Below are positions 53,828 to 64,000 of a DNA stretch of 64,000 nt, piece by piece (position 1 is the first letter of the stretch; each line of letters begins with the position of its first letter). The position numbers and the translations under genes were made by a program. This DNA is from Epithemia pelagica. Lineage: Eukaryota > Bacillariophyta > Bacillariophyceae > Surirellales > Surirellaceae. The stretch spans positions 2,170,001 to 2,234,000 of the forward strand of contig OX337237.1 of NCBI GenBank assembly GCA_946965045.2, given 5' to 3'. The notes beneath the pieces are model-generated. The model had not been told where the DNA came from. It saw only the letters and a program-made list of their open reading frames with translations, and did not search any database.

Positions 53828-55123
53828 TTATTCCGAAAATCGTCCTATATGTGTAAGCCAGCGTCCCACATCAAAATAAAAAGAAGCTGCGTATGCGTTC
53901 CTGTCTTGTGCGTACGAATCAGCAACTTTTCGAGTGTGTCGAGGGGTTATTGTGACTCGACAGCTCAGTTGCAACGTTCTGTTCGATCCACTCAGCTTGA
54001 GTTTGGTAATCTGCGCGTTGTGTCCCATGTCGAGACTGATGGGAGGCACAACTGGCACAAACAATCCAACTGACGGACTCAGCGATATCTCAAGCCCCGG
54101 AAATGTGAGAACATGACCCCGATTCGACACATCCAGACCCGAGCGGACCTCAAAATCAAGCTTTGAACCAAACGGTGTCGTGGCGGAACCAGATATTGAC
54201 AATTTGCCGGATGGGATGATCTTAATCCCAGTGATCTGTACATTTGACGCATTCAACCCTCGGTTTTCGAGACATCTGGACAAGAGACTTTTGAGTCCTT
54301 CTCGTATACATGTAGACTCGAAGAGATCTTTCTGGGTGAACAGTGCTTCATGTGCCTCCAAGTCAAACATTGAAGGAAACCGAGGGATTCGACCACAAAA
54401 AGGAGCGAACTTGTACAAGTTGATGGCCAAACGGCGGCTCTTGAGTTCCCCCCTTGAAACCCGTAATGCACCAAACGCGAGCTTGTCAAACTGGATTGTT
54501 GCATCTGCACGGAAGATTCCTTTCACAATATCTATCACACCACTATTTGAATCACAATGTACTTGGAGGTTTTTGTGAGCACCTTGTGTCCATCGATGGA
54601 ACAACGTCGCTAATATATTCTCCGCGCGACCGGCCGTCACCCTGGCCAATGGTGGCGACGAGCGTGACTGGTCAGGAGCAAAAATGGCACTATCTGAACC
54701 AAGCGCTTCTTCCACTGTTATCAGTCTGGTTCTCTGAGAAACAGGAGATATTACGTCAATCATATTGGAGTTGTCGAAGGGAGACCTGGAACTGCCCAAA
54801 TCGGCATAGTTGGGAACCATGAAATTGTCAGGGCCACTGGACGGTAGTGTAGTTGTAGCGGAGCCCTGTTCGTCCAGCTCAAGGGAAGAGCTATCACGGC
54901 GAAGTACCTTTTTAACTAGCCTCGTTGGCCATGCTTTTCCAGTGCTCGATCGAATGGGGAGTGGCGTGATGGTAAAATGCCGATCGGAATCTGCCACCAC
55001 GGTAACTGCATCACGCTGGGTTGAAGAATGCCGTGAACGTGACGGGGCAACTTGACCAATCCATGCTGAAGCTGGGTTGACGGCGGCTGCAGCAAGGAAT
55101 ATCCTGAACTTGGTTATCTTCAT
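53828..55123 (-). CDS. Plastid-targeted DUF2993-like protein
   Basis: 431 residues from ATG 55123. The N-terminus MKITKFRIFLAAAAVNPASA followed by WIGQVAP is a diatom bipartite presequence: signal peptide, then an ASA-W variant of the ASAFAP motif, then a Ser/Arg-rich transit peptide. An in-frame upstream codon at 55183 would spoil this. The C-terminal ~250 residues are beta-rich and have the pattern of the DUF2993/LmeA-like lipid-binding family (GIFRADATIQFDKLAFGALR, LNASNVQITGIKIIPSGKLS). Such proteins occur in plastids and cyanobacteria. A role in plastid lipid handling is an inference. Confidence 0.65.
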   Translation of the reverse strand: MKITKFRIFLAAAAVNPASAWIGQVAPSRSRHSSTQRDAVTVVADSDRHFTITPLPIRSSTGKAWPTRLVKKVLRRDSSSLELDEQGSATTTLPSSGPDNFMVPNYADLGSSRSPFDNSNMIDVISPVSQRTRLITVEEALGSDSAIFAPDQSRSSPPLARVTAGRAENILATLFHRWTQGAHKNLQVHCDSNSGVIDIVKGIFRADATIQFDKLAFGALRVSRGELKSRRLAINLYKFAPFCGRIPRFPSMFDLEAHEALFTQKDLFESTCIREGLKSLLSRCLENRGLNASNVQITGIKIIPSGKLSISGSATTPFGSKLDFEVRSGLDVSNRGHVLTFPGLEISLSPSVGLFVPVVPPISLDMGHNAQITKLKLSGSNRTLQLSCRVTITPRHTRKVADSYAQDRNAYAASFYFDVGRWLTHIGRFSE

Positions 55124-55617
55124 TCTTGCAATCGCAAAAATTGTGTTTGGGATCTGGGAATGCGAAAGGGCAATGTCACACACAAAAAAGGAAAGTTAAA
55201 AGCCGTAAGAACTGATAAAACGTGACCTCTTTCGGAAGTAGCGAAAGAGCGACAGCCGCAGGATTGGGCCTTGTGCACAACTAACGGTCATTCACGCAGG
55301 AACTGGTACAAACATTACGCGGCTAACCGATGACCGAGCCGGCCAACTATGCCGTTTGCAGACCTCATGATCCTACGCGCGACCGGAATTGGTCGCAGAA
55401 AAGACTCTCGAGAACGAAGACGATTGCCCACGACAACGAAGGAAAGGTCCGGCAAAGTCGCAATTGATAATGATTCAAGGAGACCCAGTTTCCCTCCATG
55501 AATTATTGTCACGAGATCGGTCCATGGACTCGGAATGAAGTCACTCTCACAGCGGGAAACTAGCATTCTGGTGAAGTCATTCAAAAACTTACCCTTTTCC
55601 GCAAGGAAGGCAGAGGA

Positions 55618-56147
55618 ATGAGGAATCAATCAACGGATGAGGCCGCCGAAAATGGCGTGCTTTCCTGGAGCCGAAGTCTGTCGAGTTTGTTCTCTTTGCT
55701 CAATTCGACAAAGGTATCGTTGACTCTAACGTGAAGCCTTTCAGCCGCAGTGAAACAAACAAAAGAGATGCTGGAAAGAGCACTGTCTGAACCGACGAAG
55801 ACAACAACAGAGAGTGATGGGTCGGTCGATGGAATTATGGGAGAAGATTGTCGAGAACAGATGCTCAACTTTGGTGTCTGTGTTGTGGATCTTCAATTAC
55901 TCTCTATCGCTTACATGTATGGAAGATTATCGATATATCATTGAATTCAGATGAATAATTCTTGCTTAGGGAGTATTCGGGTGATTTTGCGCGCGTCTTT
56001 TTTGTGGCTCCAAACTCCAAAGCGGAACTCCATCGGCGTCCGACTAGGTATACCTTCAAAGAGTACCTGCTGATACGAGCGAATGACAGACTTTCCCCAA
56101 AGCGTTCTGTCTTGCAGCTCGTTCTCCGCCTAGGAGTAGAAGTATGA
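55618..56147 (+). CDS. Small three-exon gene, unknown function
   Basis: The inferred exons are 55618-55684, 55745-55916 and 55970-56147, with GT-AG introns of 60 and 53 nt. Both splices keep one frame and remove an in-frame TGA. The product has 138 residues: MRNQSTDEAAENGVLSWSRS, a helix VKQTKEMLERAL, then CVVDLQLLSIAYMEYS and a basic C-terminus ending VLQLVLRLGVEV. No family is recognised. The model is by eye and rests on frame consistency and protein-like composition. Antisense ORFs over the same stretch are less convincing. It is divergent from the DUF2993 gene. Confidence 0.45.
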
Positions 56148-56475
56148 TTTGACAACAAGCGTCGCCCCTTCAGGGCTTCCAAATTATCGGTAGCATCACT
56201 GTTTCCTTACATTCTCGCTAAATAATGGCCAGAAGATCGACATGATAGAGCTACCATGGAAAACTGCGAACTCAGGCATTATTGACGTGGTCGTATGCTC
56301 TATGATCGTCTTCCTGTAACAGCTATTTTTATGACCTAGAAGAACATGAAAAAGTGATTTATGATACGTCTTCAGATGTTTTTTTCTCCGAGTATTCTGA
56401 AATGTACCTCTGGTCAATCTGCAAGTTCAAGCGAAGTACCGCCGTGAGTTATCGAGATCATCATACTGCAGATAG

Positions 56476-57378
56476 TCATCCGGCGTTACCTCGGCAAAAG
56501 GTACTGACGACGTAATCAACAGCTTCAGGACCTAGTCTAGAAGCCAATAGCCTGAGCTTTGGGTCCACCATGCGCTGTGTAGTGATCCTGGAAGGCTGGT
56601 GTTCTCTTGCAGATGGAGGAATTGAATGTACTGAAACATTGTCGCAGGTGCCAGGTCCCATCTCGGAAGACGTAGGTTTGTCTCGTGCATGAGAGAAATT
56701 TATTTTTGAATCTTGTGACACGGCATTGATCTGGTCCACTTTGTCATTACAGGAACCAGCATCGGCCGTTGCTGCAGTCGGAGCAAGTGCGCTGGGGAGG
56801 AACATGGTCAAGAGTGCTTCGTCCAAGTTGAAATGACCGGATCCATTTTCTGGAGTGTCGTTTGTTCGATTCTGAAGAGTCGTATAGTCCACGGAATGTA
56901 AAGTAACATTTGACCCCTCAACGAAATCCTGTACTGGTTCATTTTGGTGATCCACCGAAGGAGAACTTAATGAGTTCTTTGATTTGCTCTTGTCATTGTT
57001 GAAAGCCTCGAATATTTGGGTCAGAGGCGTCGACTCATTGTCGTTCGCTGAACCTTTCGACGTGGATAGAAGTGGAAGGGCGATTTCCATCAGATTACCC
57101 CCATTGATCTTCTCACTACATGAACCGCTTCCATAATTTTCTTCGAGGGTACGTTTTTCTAGCTCTTCACGAATGTAATAGGGAGCTTTTTCAGAGTGAG
57201 AAAGGGATTTCCAACGCCTCGCGATGGAGTGTGCCAAATTTCCAAATCCAGGCGAATGGTTTGTTCCGCGCTCAGCTAGTGGACCACTTTCTGAAGCCTC
57301 GGAGAGAAGTTTATTGCGCTGCTCTCGAAAAACAGTGAGTATGCTGATATGGGTACGTGGGATCTCTGCATCGTTGTT
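56476..57378 (-). CDS. HMG-box protein, 5' exon unresolved
   Basis: A frame open from 57378 down to the stop at 56476. The HMG box starts with VFREQRNKLLSE (near 57330) and continues GFGNLAHSIARRWKSLSH, SEKAPYYIREELEKRTLEE. This covers helix 1 onward; the Trp-Lys-x-Leu and Lys-x-x-Tyr core is clear. About 200 low-complexity Ser/Asn/Asp residues and a conserved-looking C-terminus (PKLRLLASRLGPEAVDYVV) follow. There is no ATG before the box in this frame, and a TGA lies at 57379-57381, so a first exon must be spliced on. SISAFGFVRY, in another frame at about 57400-57440, resembles the expected box start but gave no clean splice. It is probably a chromatin or transcription factor. Confidence 0.65.
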   Translation of the reverse strand, partial: NNDAEIPRTHISILTVFREQRNKLLSEASESGPLAERGTNHSPGFGNLAHSIARRWKSLSHSEKAPYYIREELEKRTLEENYGSGSCSEKINGGNLMEIALPLLSTSKGSANDNESTPLTQIFEAFNNDKSKSKNSLSSPSVDHQNEPVQDFVEGSNVTLHSVDYTTLQNRTNDTPENGSGHFNLDEALLTMFLPSALAPTAATADAGSCNDKVDQINAVSQDSKINFSHARDKPTSSEMGPGTCDNVSVHSIPPSAREHQPSRITTQRMVDPKLRLLASRLGPEAVDYVVSTFCRGNAG

Positions 57379-57381
57379 TCA

Positions 57382-58480
57382 CTTCGTTTTTGATATAGCG
57401 AACAAAGCCAAATGCTGAAATGGATTCGAGACTTCGAGCACCTTCACACCTCCAACGACCAACGACGTCAATTATTTGTGGAGATGATTGTGAGAATACG
57501 AGAAGCGACAAGGCTGAAACTTGAAACTGAAATCGAAACGAGAAGCATGAAGCATCATGAACCGAATACGAGTATTCCATTCGCTTCGGTTCCGTTGGAC
57601 ATGTTCCATATGTTCTATTATTTTTTACTTCTACTAGTCTACACCCTAGAGGTACGTTGAGTCATGAGATATCGTGACTGACTCTTATTTAGCATTGAGT
57701 GTACGAATGTATTCCAGATCTCATTCACGAATATGAACGACTCAATCTTGCGCTTGGGAGTATGACTTGTCACTTGCACCGGAAGAATCCGAAGATGACG
57801 GGACTGGATCAATTCTTCGAATTCTCTACCGGTAATTACACAGTCCAAGCACCATTGGAATGGTGAAAAAACGGACGATTTACCCGTAAAACGAGCCTGC
57901 CCCCAAAGAGTTTCATCCATCCATAAAATGAGATCTATAAGTCGGATTTTGATGAGCCCGGGTGGGATCGAATCCTCTTTTGAAATAGATTCAGATGATA
58001 TTCATAAGAAACTCAAAGTACTTCTAAAGTTACAGTTTCAAACATCTGGCATTTCGGATTGAAGACTTAACGGTACAAAATGCGCTGAGCATTACACATT
58101 GGTCCTATACAGATTTGAGCGGAAAGATTCAACGCATGGTGCTTGGACTGTGTAATTACCGGTACTTGTACAGATAGAGGACAACCTTGAACAGTCTGGC
58201 TGGACCCGCGCGCACATTCTCTTCACCAGTCTTGCAGACTCGGGAATGGGAAATGGGAACTGGCGTCAGACTGTCTGTCTGTCTGACGCGCACCCTTCAA
58301 AGACAGCGTGGCATTTGGCATTACTTTTTCTTCCCAAGTTCAATGCATGCCATGTTGCGTGTTGTTTGTTGCTGTAAGCCGACGAGACAACAAACACAAC
58401 CTAAAGAAGACACGTAGAGAGGACAGGAACAACCGCGCTCATTCTCATCTCTAAATCTCAGATGCCTGAACCCAGGAAAC
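57382..58480. other. Mostly gene-free; may hold the HMG-gene first exon
   Basis: No convincing gene is seen. A minus-strand frame at 57639-57920 begins MDETLWGQARFTG, but nothing confirms it. A CTGT microsatellite lies at about 58271-58285. Confidence 0.4.
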
Positions 58481-59385
58481 ATGCTAGTCTTGAACTCTAG
58501 TGTTGTTGCCCTGTCGAGGACGACTCTGGGAAAGTGCAGGCATGCATGCGAAAGAAGTGGTTTTCATTGGATTGTGCTCAACAGCACTTCAACGTCGACG
58601 CGGTACATTCGTACCGGGCATCGGACAGTTGGGAATGTAGTTGATGCAACGACCGTAGAACAGAAAAAAGAGGAAGAAGAAACGGAGCCTTCCTTCCCAA
58701 CAATTGAAGACGCAAAGCAACTGCCACTCGCGTACCGAAAAATGGACAACGTGTCATTAGTGACCCTCGGTGGAATGGGTGAACATTCGGCGCGGAAGGA
58801 AATACTCATTCGGCATATCATGGCAGTTGACGAAGTACCTTATGAAAAAGCATTTCACACATTTCAGATGATCGAGGAAGCCAATGACAAGGGCATGTAC
58901 ATGTTGGGTTTGCCATTTTCGATCAGTGCTGCTGCTATGGTTTTCAGTGGTTTGGTTTCTATTCCTCTAGTATTTGACCTCGGCACGGTAGAATGGTTCA
59001 ATGATCGTTATGTCACGCTGGACACCCCACCGCCCAAAGATTTGGAAACATGGTTGGAAGTTGGGGCCTGGAGTTGGAATTGGATGGAACCTCTGCTGGG
59101 AACCTCAACCTTTGTTCTCATGTGCATGCAGTATTTCAGGTGAGACATATCTTTTGTTGCGTTGTCGCTGAGAAACAATGGATTCTCGTAGACACCCCCT
59201 CCATCTCAGCTTTAATCTTTGTTTCATTTTTGTTACGGGAAAGACTCAACATGGATCAGCTTGGTGTTAAGCCATACACACAACGTCTTAGAAATATGAG
59301 GGCAGAACGGTTGGCACAACAATTTCCGAGATATGATCGGGAAGTCTTAATGAACTACAGTGAGACGGCAACAATTTACAAATAG
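58481..59385 (+). CDS. Probable mitochondrial membrane protein
   Basis: Exons 58481-59139 and 59244-59385, with a 104-nt GTGAGA...GAAAG intron, give 266 residues. The splice joins MCMQYFR to LNMDQLGVKPYTQRL. The N-terminal ~45 residues are rich in Ser, Thr, Arg and His (CRHACERSGFHW..STSTRYIRTG), like a mitochondrial presequence. An acidic EEEETEP linker follows. A soluble helix pair (ILIRHIMAVDEVPYEKAFHT) precedes two hydrophobic segments (GLPFSISAAAMVFSGLVSIP and LGTSTFVLMCMQYF). The basic C-terminus would face the matrix or cytosol. No family is recognised. The overall layout suggests a conserved inner-membrane protein. Confidence 0.6.
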
Positions 59386-60066
59386 AGAAGCAGTGCTAGT
59401 ATACCTGCTGTGGATGTTGCAACGTTTTCCTAGTGAGCGCGGTTGCAATCATCGTCCTGTGATTGGATTGTCATGAATCATTACGAAAACATGATGTCGA
59501 TAGTCTAGAGTGTGGCAGGAAATATGCCAGTTTGTGAAGGTAGACGAAGAAACCCCAGGCTAGATAGTGCTGCTTGGTAGCATTTCGTCTTCGATATCTC
59601 TTCTGTTTTTTTGTCACTTTCACGCGGTGGGCTTCGATTCTGGCTATCACAATTCACAGTCCAAGTGTGGTTAGAAGAGATAGGTAAGGACTGCTCCTTT
59701 CATTTATCTCTTATGCACAGGAGTGCCCAGAATAGGCGTAAAGAATAAAGATAACGAGATACTCGAAAAGGAGTAAGTATACGGATATGCGAAGCAGTAG
59801 GTAGCGGCATAGGTAGGGGGCTATGAGAGTGAGAGTAGAGCTAGCTAGAAATAGCGCCATTGCGCGGTACGGGGATTCGGCATTTTTTTTGTGACGCATC
59901 TGCAATCTGCATTCTTCGAAGCTTCGGTTTGAGATCTTTCGCCATGTTGGCCCACACCCATCGAGATGCGAAGCTTTCGGATCAGAGAGATCTCTTTTCG
60001 CCTCAAGTCGTCACAAAAACGCAGAGTTTGGTGAAACGAAGCAGAAGAAAGATTTGGTGAAAGAAC
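59386..60066. other. Intergenic, no gene seen
   Basis: 3' flank of one gene and upstream region of VDR. No repeat longer than a few bases was noticed. Confidence 0.5.
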
Positions 60067-61749
60067 ATGAAGGGTTTATACACTGTTGTCATTGCTTTAC
60101 TTGTGAGAGAAGGTGCAGGTTTCATCGTGAATGTTGGAGGTCCTGCAAGAGAAAGATATGTGACGAGAATCGTAACAAGATCATCCTCAATCAAAGATGA
60201 GGTTATCAATGGGGCGACAGCTACCATTGACGACGATGAGTCAACATTGAGCAAGCCAAGAATCGGAACTGCAGCTTTTCTTATCCCTCATTCAGAAGAG
60301 CAGCAAAAAAGTGTCATGAATTTCGGAAAGTCCGCACCCGTTCAATCGCCCAATGTCGTAGATGTTGTATCGCAGCTGGCACAAAAGTGTTATTGGTTTA
60401 CCGATGGGCTTGTTGACACGTCCATTGTACCCGTTCCGTTGGATGACGCCCACCTGCCGGGTCAACTACTGGAAACTGATGTGGTGATTGCAATGGGCCT
60501 GTCCTCTGAGTCGGATCTTGTATTCTGCGAGAAATTATTTGAAGACCGACGAAGTCGTAACGAGAAAACACAGGAAAATCGCCGATGTCAATTTGCTATT
60601 GATTGTGCCAAAGACTTCCCCGTCATTGTTGGCCCCTACGACGAGAAGTCTCCCAGCTTCCAATCTCTTTTCCTTCCCTGGACAAAAGCTGCAACTGGTC
60701 GTCGGATGGCTATTCAGATGAAAGATCTTTTCCAAAAATGGAGTTCAGACGAGTTTGTTTTTGCAATGCTGATATTTCTGAATGAATTTTCAGGCTCGAA
60801 GGTTGACTGGGTGAAGCATAGCATTGATGCCACGTGGGAAAAGGGACCGGTGCAGAATGCACGCGAGTTGTATTCCATGGTGTCCAAATGTGGAGATTGC
60901 ATCGTGGATTGTGTCAAAGACGACACATGCCGTGAATGTCTGGGGAAACTTACGGCTGTTGACACTCGTGATCAAGTGGCGAGCTATCGAACCATTGTCT
61001 CCTACGAATCAGATCTGTTGCGAGACTTCAGCTTCTGTATCTTGCAGAAACACAACATTTTTGGTTGCGACGCGTCGATACCGAAACTTCCAGTGGTATC
61101 GCCAATTACATCTTTCCGAGGGCAGCCTTTAACGAAAGAAACAGCTAATGCGATTTTGGTTGGGCACCTGGATGATGATACCTCTGTTTTAAAGGGAGGA
61201 AAGAAGAGAGACGTGTCCTGGATTGTGGCATGCGGTGCAAACGAGGCTTACGACAAGTTCCCGTCGCAAAACCAGCTTTTCTATCCGAACGCGAAGGGCG
61301 ACGGTATGTGGTATGATCCAGTATTTCGGGTGGAAACTCTGGACGGTCGTCATGTGTGGTGCAAACGACACTATCGCGTAAGACCCCAAAAGGTTCCAGG
61401 TACTTTTCGGTTCTCCGTATTGGACAACGGCATTACTTCGGACGAATTCTGGACCATTGCCGGGGTGGCAGACGATTTAAGTTGGATTGTCTTTCACTAC
61501 GCGGGTGCAGCGGCAGCCGTGGGACAACGATATATCGGCGGGCTACTTTGTACACCAGATGGGCAGTTGCCGGATGAAAAAGAATTACCAAAAGTATGGG
61601 AGGCAGTACGAGCGGCGGGGATTGAACCGTGGGAATTGTATGTGGTGGACAATGACACGATAACTCCCGAGTATATTGCGGCGGGACAACCACCTTTGGA
61701 ATTTTTCCGGAGTGAAGTGATGGCAAAACGAGAAGCTGGAAGTCCGTAA
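60067..61749 (+). CDS. VDR: Violaxanthin de-epoxidase-related protein (VDR)
   Basis: A 560-residue single exon. The start MKGLYTVVIALLVREGAG followed by FIVNVGG is a signal peptide with a GAG-F site, suggesting plastid import. A weakly conserved N-terminal ~250 residues precede the VDE-type domain: Cys-rich CGDCIVDCVKDDTCREC, the VDR hallmarks TRDQVASYRTIVSYESD and FSFCILQKHNIFGC, then a lipocalin-like barrel with GMWYDPVFRVETLDGR, SVLDNGITSDEFWT and FHYAGAAAAVGQRY. VDE itself removes epoxide oxygen from xanthophylls in the thylakoid lumen under excess light. The VDR branch is less well characterised. This sequence clearly follows VDR rather than VDE. Confidence 0.9.
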   Translation: MKGLYTVVIALLVREGAGFIVNVGGPARERYVTRIVTRSSSIKDEVINGATATIDDDESTLSKPRIGTAAFLIPHSEEQQKSVMNFGKSAPVQSPNVVDVVSQLAQKCYWFTDGLVDTSIVPVPLDDAHLPGQLLETDVVIAMGLSSESDLVFCEKLFEDRRSRNEKTQENRRCQFAIDCAKDFPVIVGPYDEKSPSFQSLFLPWTKAATGRRMAIQMKDLFQKWSSDEFVFAMLIFLNEFSGSKVDWVKHSIDATWEKGPVQNARELYSMVSKCGDCIVDCVKDDTCRECLGKLTAVDTRDQVASYRTIVSYESDLLRDFSFCILQKHNIFGCDASIPKLPVVSPITSFRGQPLTKETANAILVGHLDDDTSVLKGGKKRDVSWIVACGANEAYDKFPSQNQLFYPNAKGDGMWYDPVFRVETLDGRHVWCKRHYRVRPQKVPGTFRFSVLDNGITSDEFWTIAGVADDLSWIVFHYAGAAAAVGQRYIGGLLCTPDGQLPDEKELPKVWEAVRAAGIEPWELYVVDNDTITPEYIAAGQPPLEFFRSEVMAKREAGSP

Positions 61750-62120
61750 GAGTAAGTCTATATGAGTCAGTGCGAGTACTATCTTACTCCTATTGTATGT
61801 CATTGCGATTGAGTGTCGTAGGTGTAGACTGTCGACAGCATCGTTGTTCTAGCTTAGGGTAGTACCGATATATCTTGTTTGGGAAAGGTATCTTTTTCGA
61901 GATTCGATAGGCGCTGGGTTGTAGGTATCCATTCCTTCATGTTTTCTAGAGGATATCATAACAACCAAGAGTTCGTTGAAGTTTCTGTGCAAATGCCAAC
62001 ACATCTAGTGCTGATGCCAACACATAGTGTTGTTTTTTCAGTGTATCTTCTCCCAAACAGCAACAAAAGGGAATAATCATCTTTGCATCCTGGAAGCTGG
62101 AATAGAAAGCACACCCAATC
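61750..62120. other. Intergenic, no gene seen
   Basis: Contains a short tandem repeat TGCCAACACAT at about 61995 and 62015, and one TACTCCTA motif at 61785. Confidence 0.5.
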
Positions 62121-63142
62121 ATGGAGTATGCTGTCAACTATCTTACAGGCTCCTTTCCGTACTCCGCGGAGTACTTGAATCTCGGTATGGCGTTGGAAGG
62201 GGCCATGACTGTGCGACGGGGAATAAACAAGGAGCGAAAGTTACACATGTTCCATGCATTCATGATATCCGTTGTTGCCGCATTTGGGGGTGGTATTTTC
62301 AACAGGATATGGATGGGACAAGTCAGTGGGATTATCTCAAACGATCTTTGTATGGGGTCTTGCATCATTGCCTTTGTATTGGTCAACCTGATACCTTTTG
62401 GATTCCAAGTATTTGAGTTCTTGCCCGTCAATGTTGTCATTATTTCTTGTGGGCAATTGTTTCGTTCCACCGCAATTCCTGTTTTTGTCAATAGCGCTTT
62501 CTTAGCATTCCAAGACAAACCCTCCGCCTACTACCCAATACCAGTGTTCGGCCCTATTATCTACGCAACATTGCTTGGAAATATGGGAGCTTTCCTCTTG
62601 AAAGGATTTGAAAAACACATCGAGAATGGTATGCCTTGGCCGATTCAAAATGGTACGCACGACATGTTTACGGGCTCTTCTACAAAGGAGTTCCACCTCC
62701 TCTGCATTTTCAACTCTGCAAATCGGATTACTCACATGATATAACAGGCATATTCTGTGCTTCGTTTTACCACTTTTATGTGAATGATAGAGAGGGGCCA
62801 ATTGGACAATTGCTGCGACAATATGTTCCACTGGCATCCATGTTGAATATGACCGATGAACTGTTTGCTGCCGTTTTTGTATCGTTGTTTATGCAGATTA
62901 CGGGAATTCTCAGAATGCCCGAGTTTCTCGGACCTTCCTTCTCTCCCTTTTCGGGCTACATTATTAGTCCATTTATGGACCTGTCTACTTGGAATGTAGG
63001 AAAGGGAGAAACAGAATGCGCAAAGCATCAAGAAGCAGAAAAGAAGCGGAAAAAGAAGAAGAAAAAGAAAAGCAAAAGCGGCCCGGACACAACCGTACAC
63101 GCTAGTGGAGAAATGGTGGCGGAAACTAAGAAAGATGTCTAG
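62121..63142 (+). CDS. TRIC-like intracellular cation channel
   Basis: Exons 62121-62652 and 62748-63142 with a 95-nt GTACGC...ACAG intron; 308 residues. The splice joins PWPIQN to GIFCASFYHFY. Several hydrophobic helices are present. MISVVAAFGGGIFNRIWMG fits the conserved FGGG/GGGxxR element of TRIC channels, and helices around MGSCIIAFVLVNLIPFGF and GPIIYATLLGNMGAFLL follow. The C-terminus is a lysine run (KKRKKKKKKKSK), as in eukaryotic TRIC proteins of ER membranes. TRIC channels carry potassium to balance calcium release, which would fit with calcium signalling in the cell. The assignment is by pattern only. Confidence 0.55.
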
Positions 63143-63443
63143 AAATCATGTGTAGAGATTATTCAATATGATGTCTGGAATCAGTCTTTTTCCCACACCC
63201 AGGTTACGATGTTGTGGATCTGGAGTGAGTACTCCTACCGTATTGTACATTCTTCCATGTACTTCTCTAGAGGAGTAGGAGCAAGGTTTAGCTCTTTTGT
63301 TGGGGTAGGTGTAGTGATGGTAGATTTCTCTCGGGACTGAAAATCTTCTTCCAACGCCCTTCGCAGGCAGTTGACAATGGGATCTGGACTGTCGAAGGCA
63401 GCACGACAAGCGAGATCCAATTTTTATAAGAAGAAGCACAACA
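63143..63443. other. Intergenic, no gene seen
   Basis: Holds AGTACTCCTACC at about 63229 and GAGGAGTAGGAGC at 63271, an inverted pair of the dispersed AGGAGTA motif, just before VPS29. Confidence 0.5.
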
Positions 63444-63911
63444 ATGGCAAACTTCGGTGAATTGGTGTTAGTGTTGGGAGATTTGCATATCCCACAACGT
63501 GCGTCCAAAATTCCAGCTCCTTTCAAACGCATGTTGGTTCCCAACAAGATGCAGCATGTCGTCTGTACTGGAAACTTGTCGGCGGAAGACTATGCTGAAC
63601 TGCAGTCATTAGCTCCCAACGTCCATGTTGTCGCCGGAGATGTTGATGTCTCTAGTTTTGACGCAGGGCATCAAGATGCATCTGGTTATTACACGAACAA
63701 TACGTCGCCATCTTTTCCCGAAACTTGTGTATTGCAAGTCGGAGCCTTTCGAATGGGTGTCATCCATGGACACCAAATCATTCCATGGAATTCTCGTGAA
63801 TCAATAGAACGGATGAGAAGAAAACTAAATGTGGATATACTGGTCACAGGACATACGCACCAAAATGAAGTCTCGGTGCTACAAAATGATCTTCATTTTC
63901 ACATAAACCCC
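63444..63911 (+). CDS. VPS29: VPS29 retromer subunit, first exon (runs off the window)
   Basis: 156 codons from ATG 63444 to a GTAAGT donor at 63912. The rest of the gene is beyond the window. The metallophosphoesterase-like fold is plain: LVLGDLHIPQR, HVVCTGNLS, VVAGDVDV, GVIHGHQIIPW and LVTGHTHQNE, ending HFHINP, where the family continues with GSATGA. VPS29 binds VPS35 in retromer, which recycles cargo from endosomes to the Golgi. In the family the phosphatase site is generally inactive; here, as usual, GN and GD sites differ slightly from active enzymes. Confidence 0.95.
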
Positions 63912-64000
63912 GTAAGTCAATTATGAGCGTAGTACTTGTGCTCTTGTGAAGACGGTCCATGGAACTGTTGCTGGTAGTAGCAGGGCACAGGATACTTCAA

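Noticed and set aside
55315-55868. Two minus-strand ORFs as a possible gene
   Set aside because: They lie in different frames with no convincing splice. The plus-strand three-exon model explains the right half of the region better.
57639-57920. Minus-strand ORF starting MDETLWGQARFTG, reminiscent of a DDE transposase start
   Set aside because: Only one short block is suggestive; no second or third catalytic acid and no terminal repeats are seen.

Overview
The window is nuclear DNA of a eukaryotic alga, most likely a diatom and probably a pennate one. The evidence is: short GT-AG introns of about 53-200 nt; a plastid presequence with a diatom-type ASA-W cleavage motif; a violaxanthin de-epoxidase-related protein; a calcium-dependent protein kinase of the alveolate/plant/stramenopile type; a short-LTR Copia element whose proteins look like the diatom CoDi elements; and a Crypton. 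The species cannot be fixed from the sequence.

Layout. Positions 1-7500 are gene-poor and made largely of short dispersed repeats. They hold one decayed minus-strand gene, one MBD-like chromatin protein and one small unknown ORF. Positions 7498-9584 encode an acidic/basic repeat protein joined, across a frame break, to a 2OG-Fe(II) oxygenase-like domain. Positions ~10022-24542 are a nested transposon block: a near full-length LINE (ORF1 plus endonuclease/RT/RNase H/CCHC ORF2), with a 6.4 kb Copia element inserted in minus orientation in the G-tract at its 3' end. Then follow dihydroxyacetone kinase (24645), an intact Crypton (27165), a CDPK (29926) and an intron-bearing histone H3 (32603, minus). 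A second, 5'-truncated LINE (33086-36954) sits between H3 and pyridoxal kinase. A 1.85 kb tandem duplication covers the LINE 3' end and the 5' half of the kinase gene. It leaves one intact kinase gene (38857) and one chimeric reading frame (37005-38680).

From 40004 the window is mostly ordinary, compact host genes: a BRO1-domain protein, a Tc1/mariner element with perfect terminal inverted repeats, an E2-ubiquitin-conjugating-like protein with two frame breaks, a large secreted SGNH-like protein, a Qb-type SNARE, a probable mitochondrial protein, a TrmA-family RNA methyltransferase, a plastid-targeted DUF2993-like protein, a small three-exon gene, an HMG-box protein, a two-exon membrane protein, VDR, a TRIC-like cation channel and the first exon of VPS29.

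The host genes do not form a pathway. They are housekeeping, trafficking (BRO1, SNARE, VPS29), plastid and signalling genes. The unifying theme is transposon remodelling. Four transposon classes (LINE, LTR/Copia, tyrosine-recombinase Crypton, DDE mariner) lie in one 33 kb stretch. Two metabolic kinase genes now have a retroelement end within about 50-110 bp of their start codons. One LINE has been swept into an in-frame gene fusion by tandem duplication. Several frame breaks fall in homopolymers or short tandem repeats, so assembly error must be separated from real decay.
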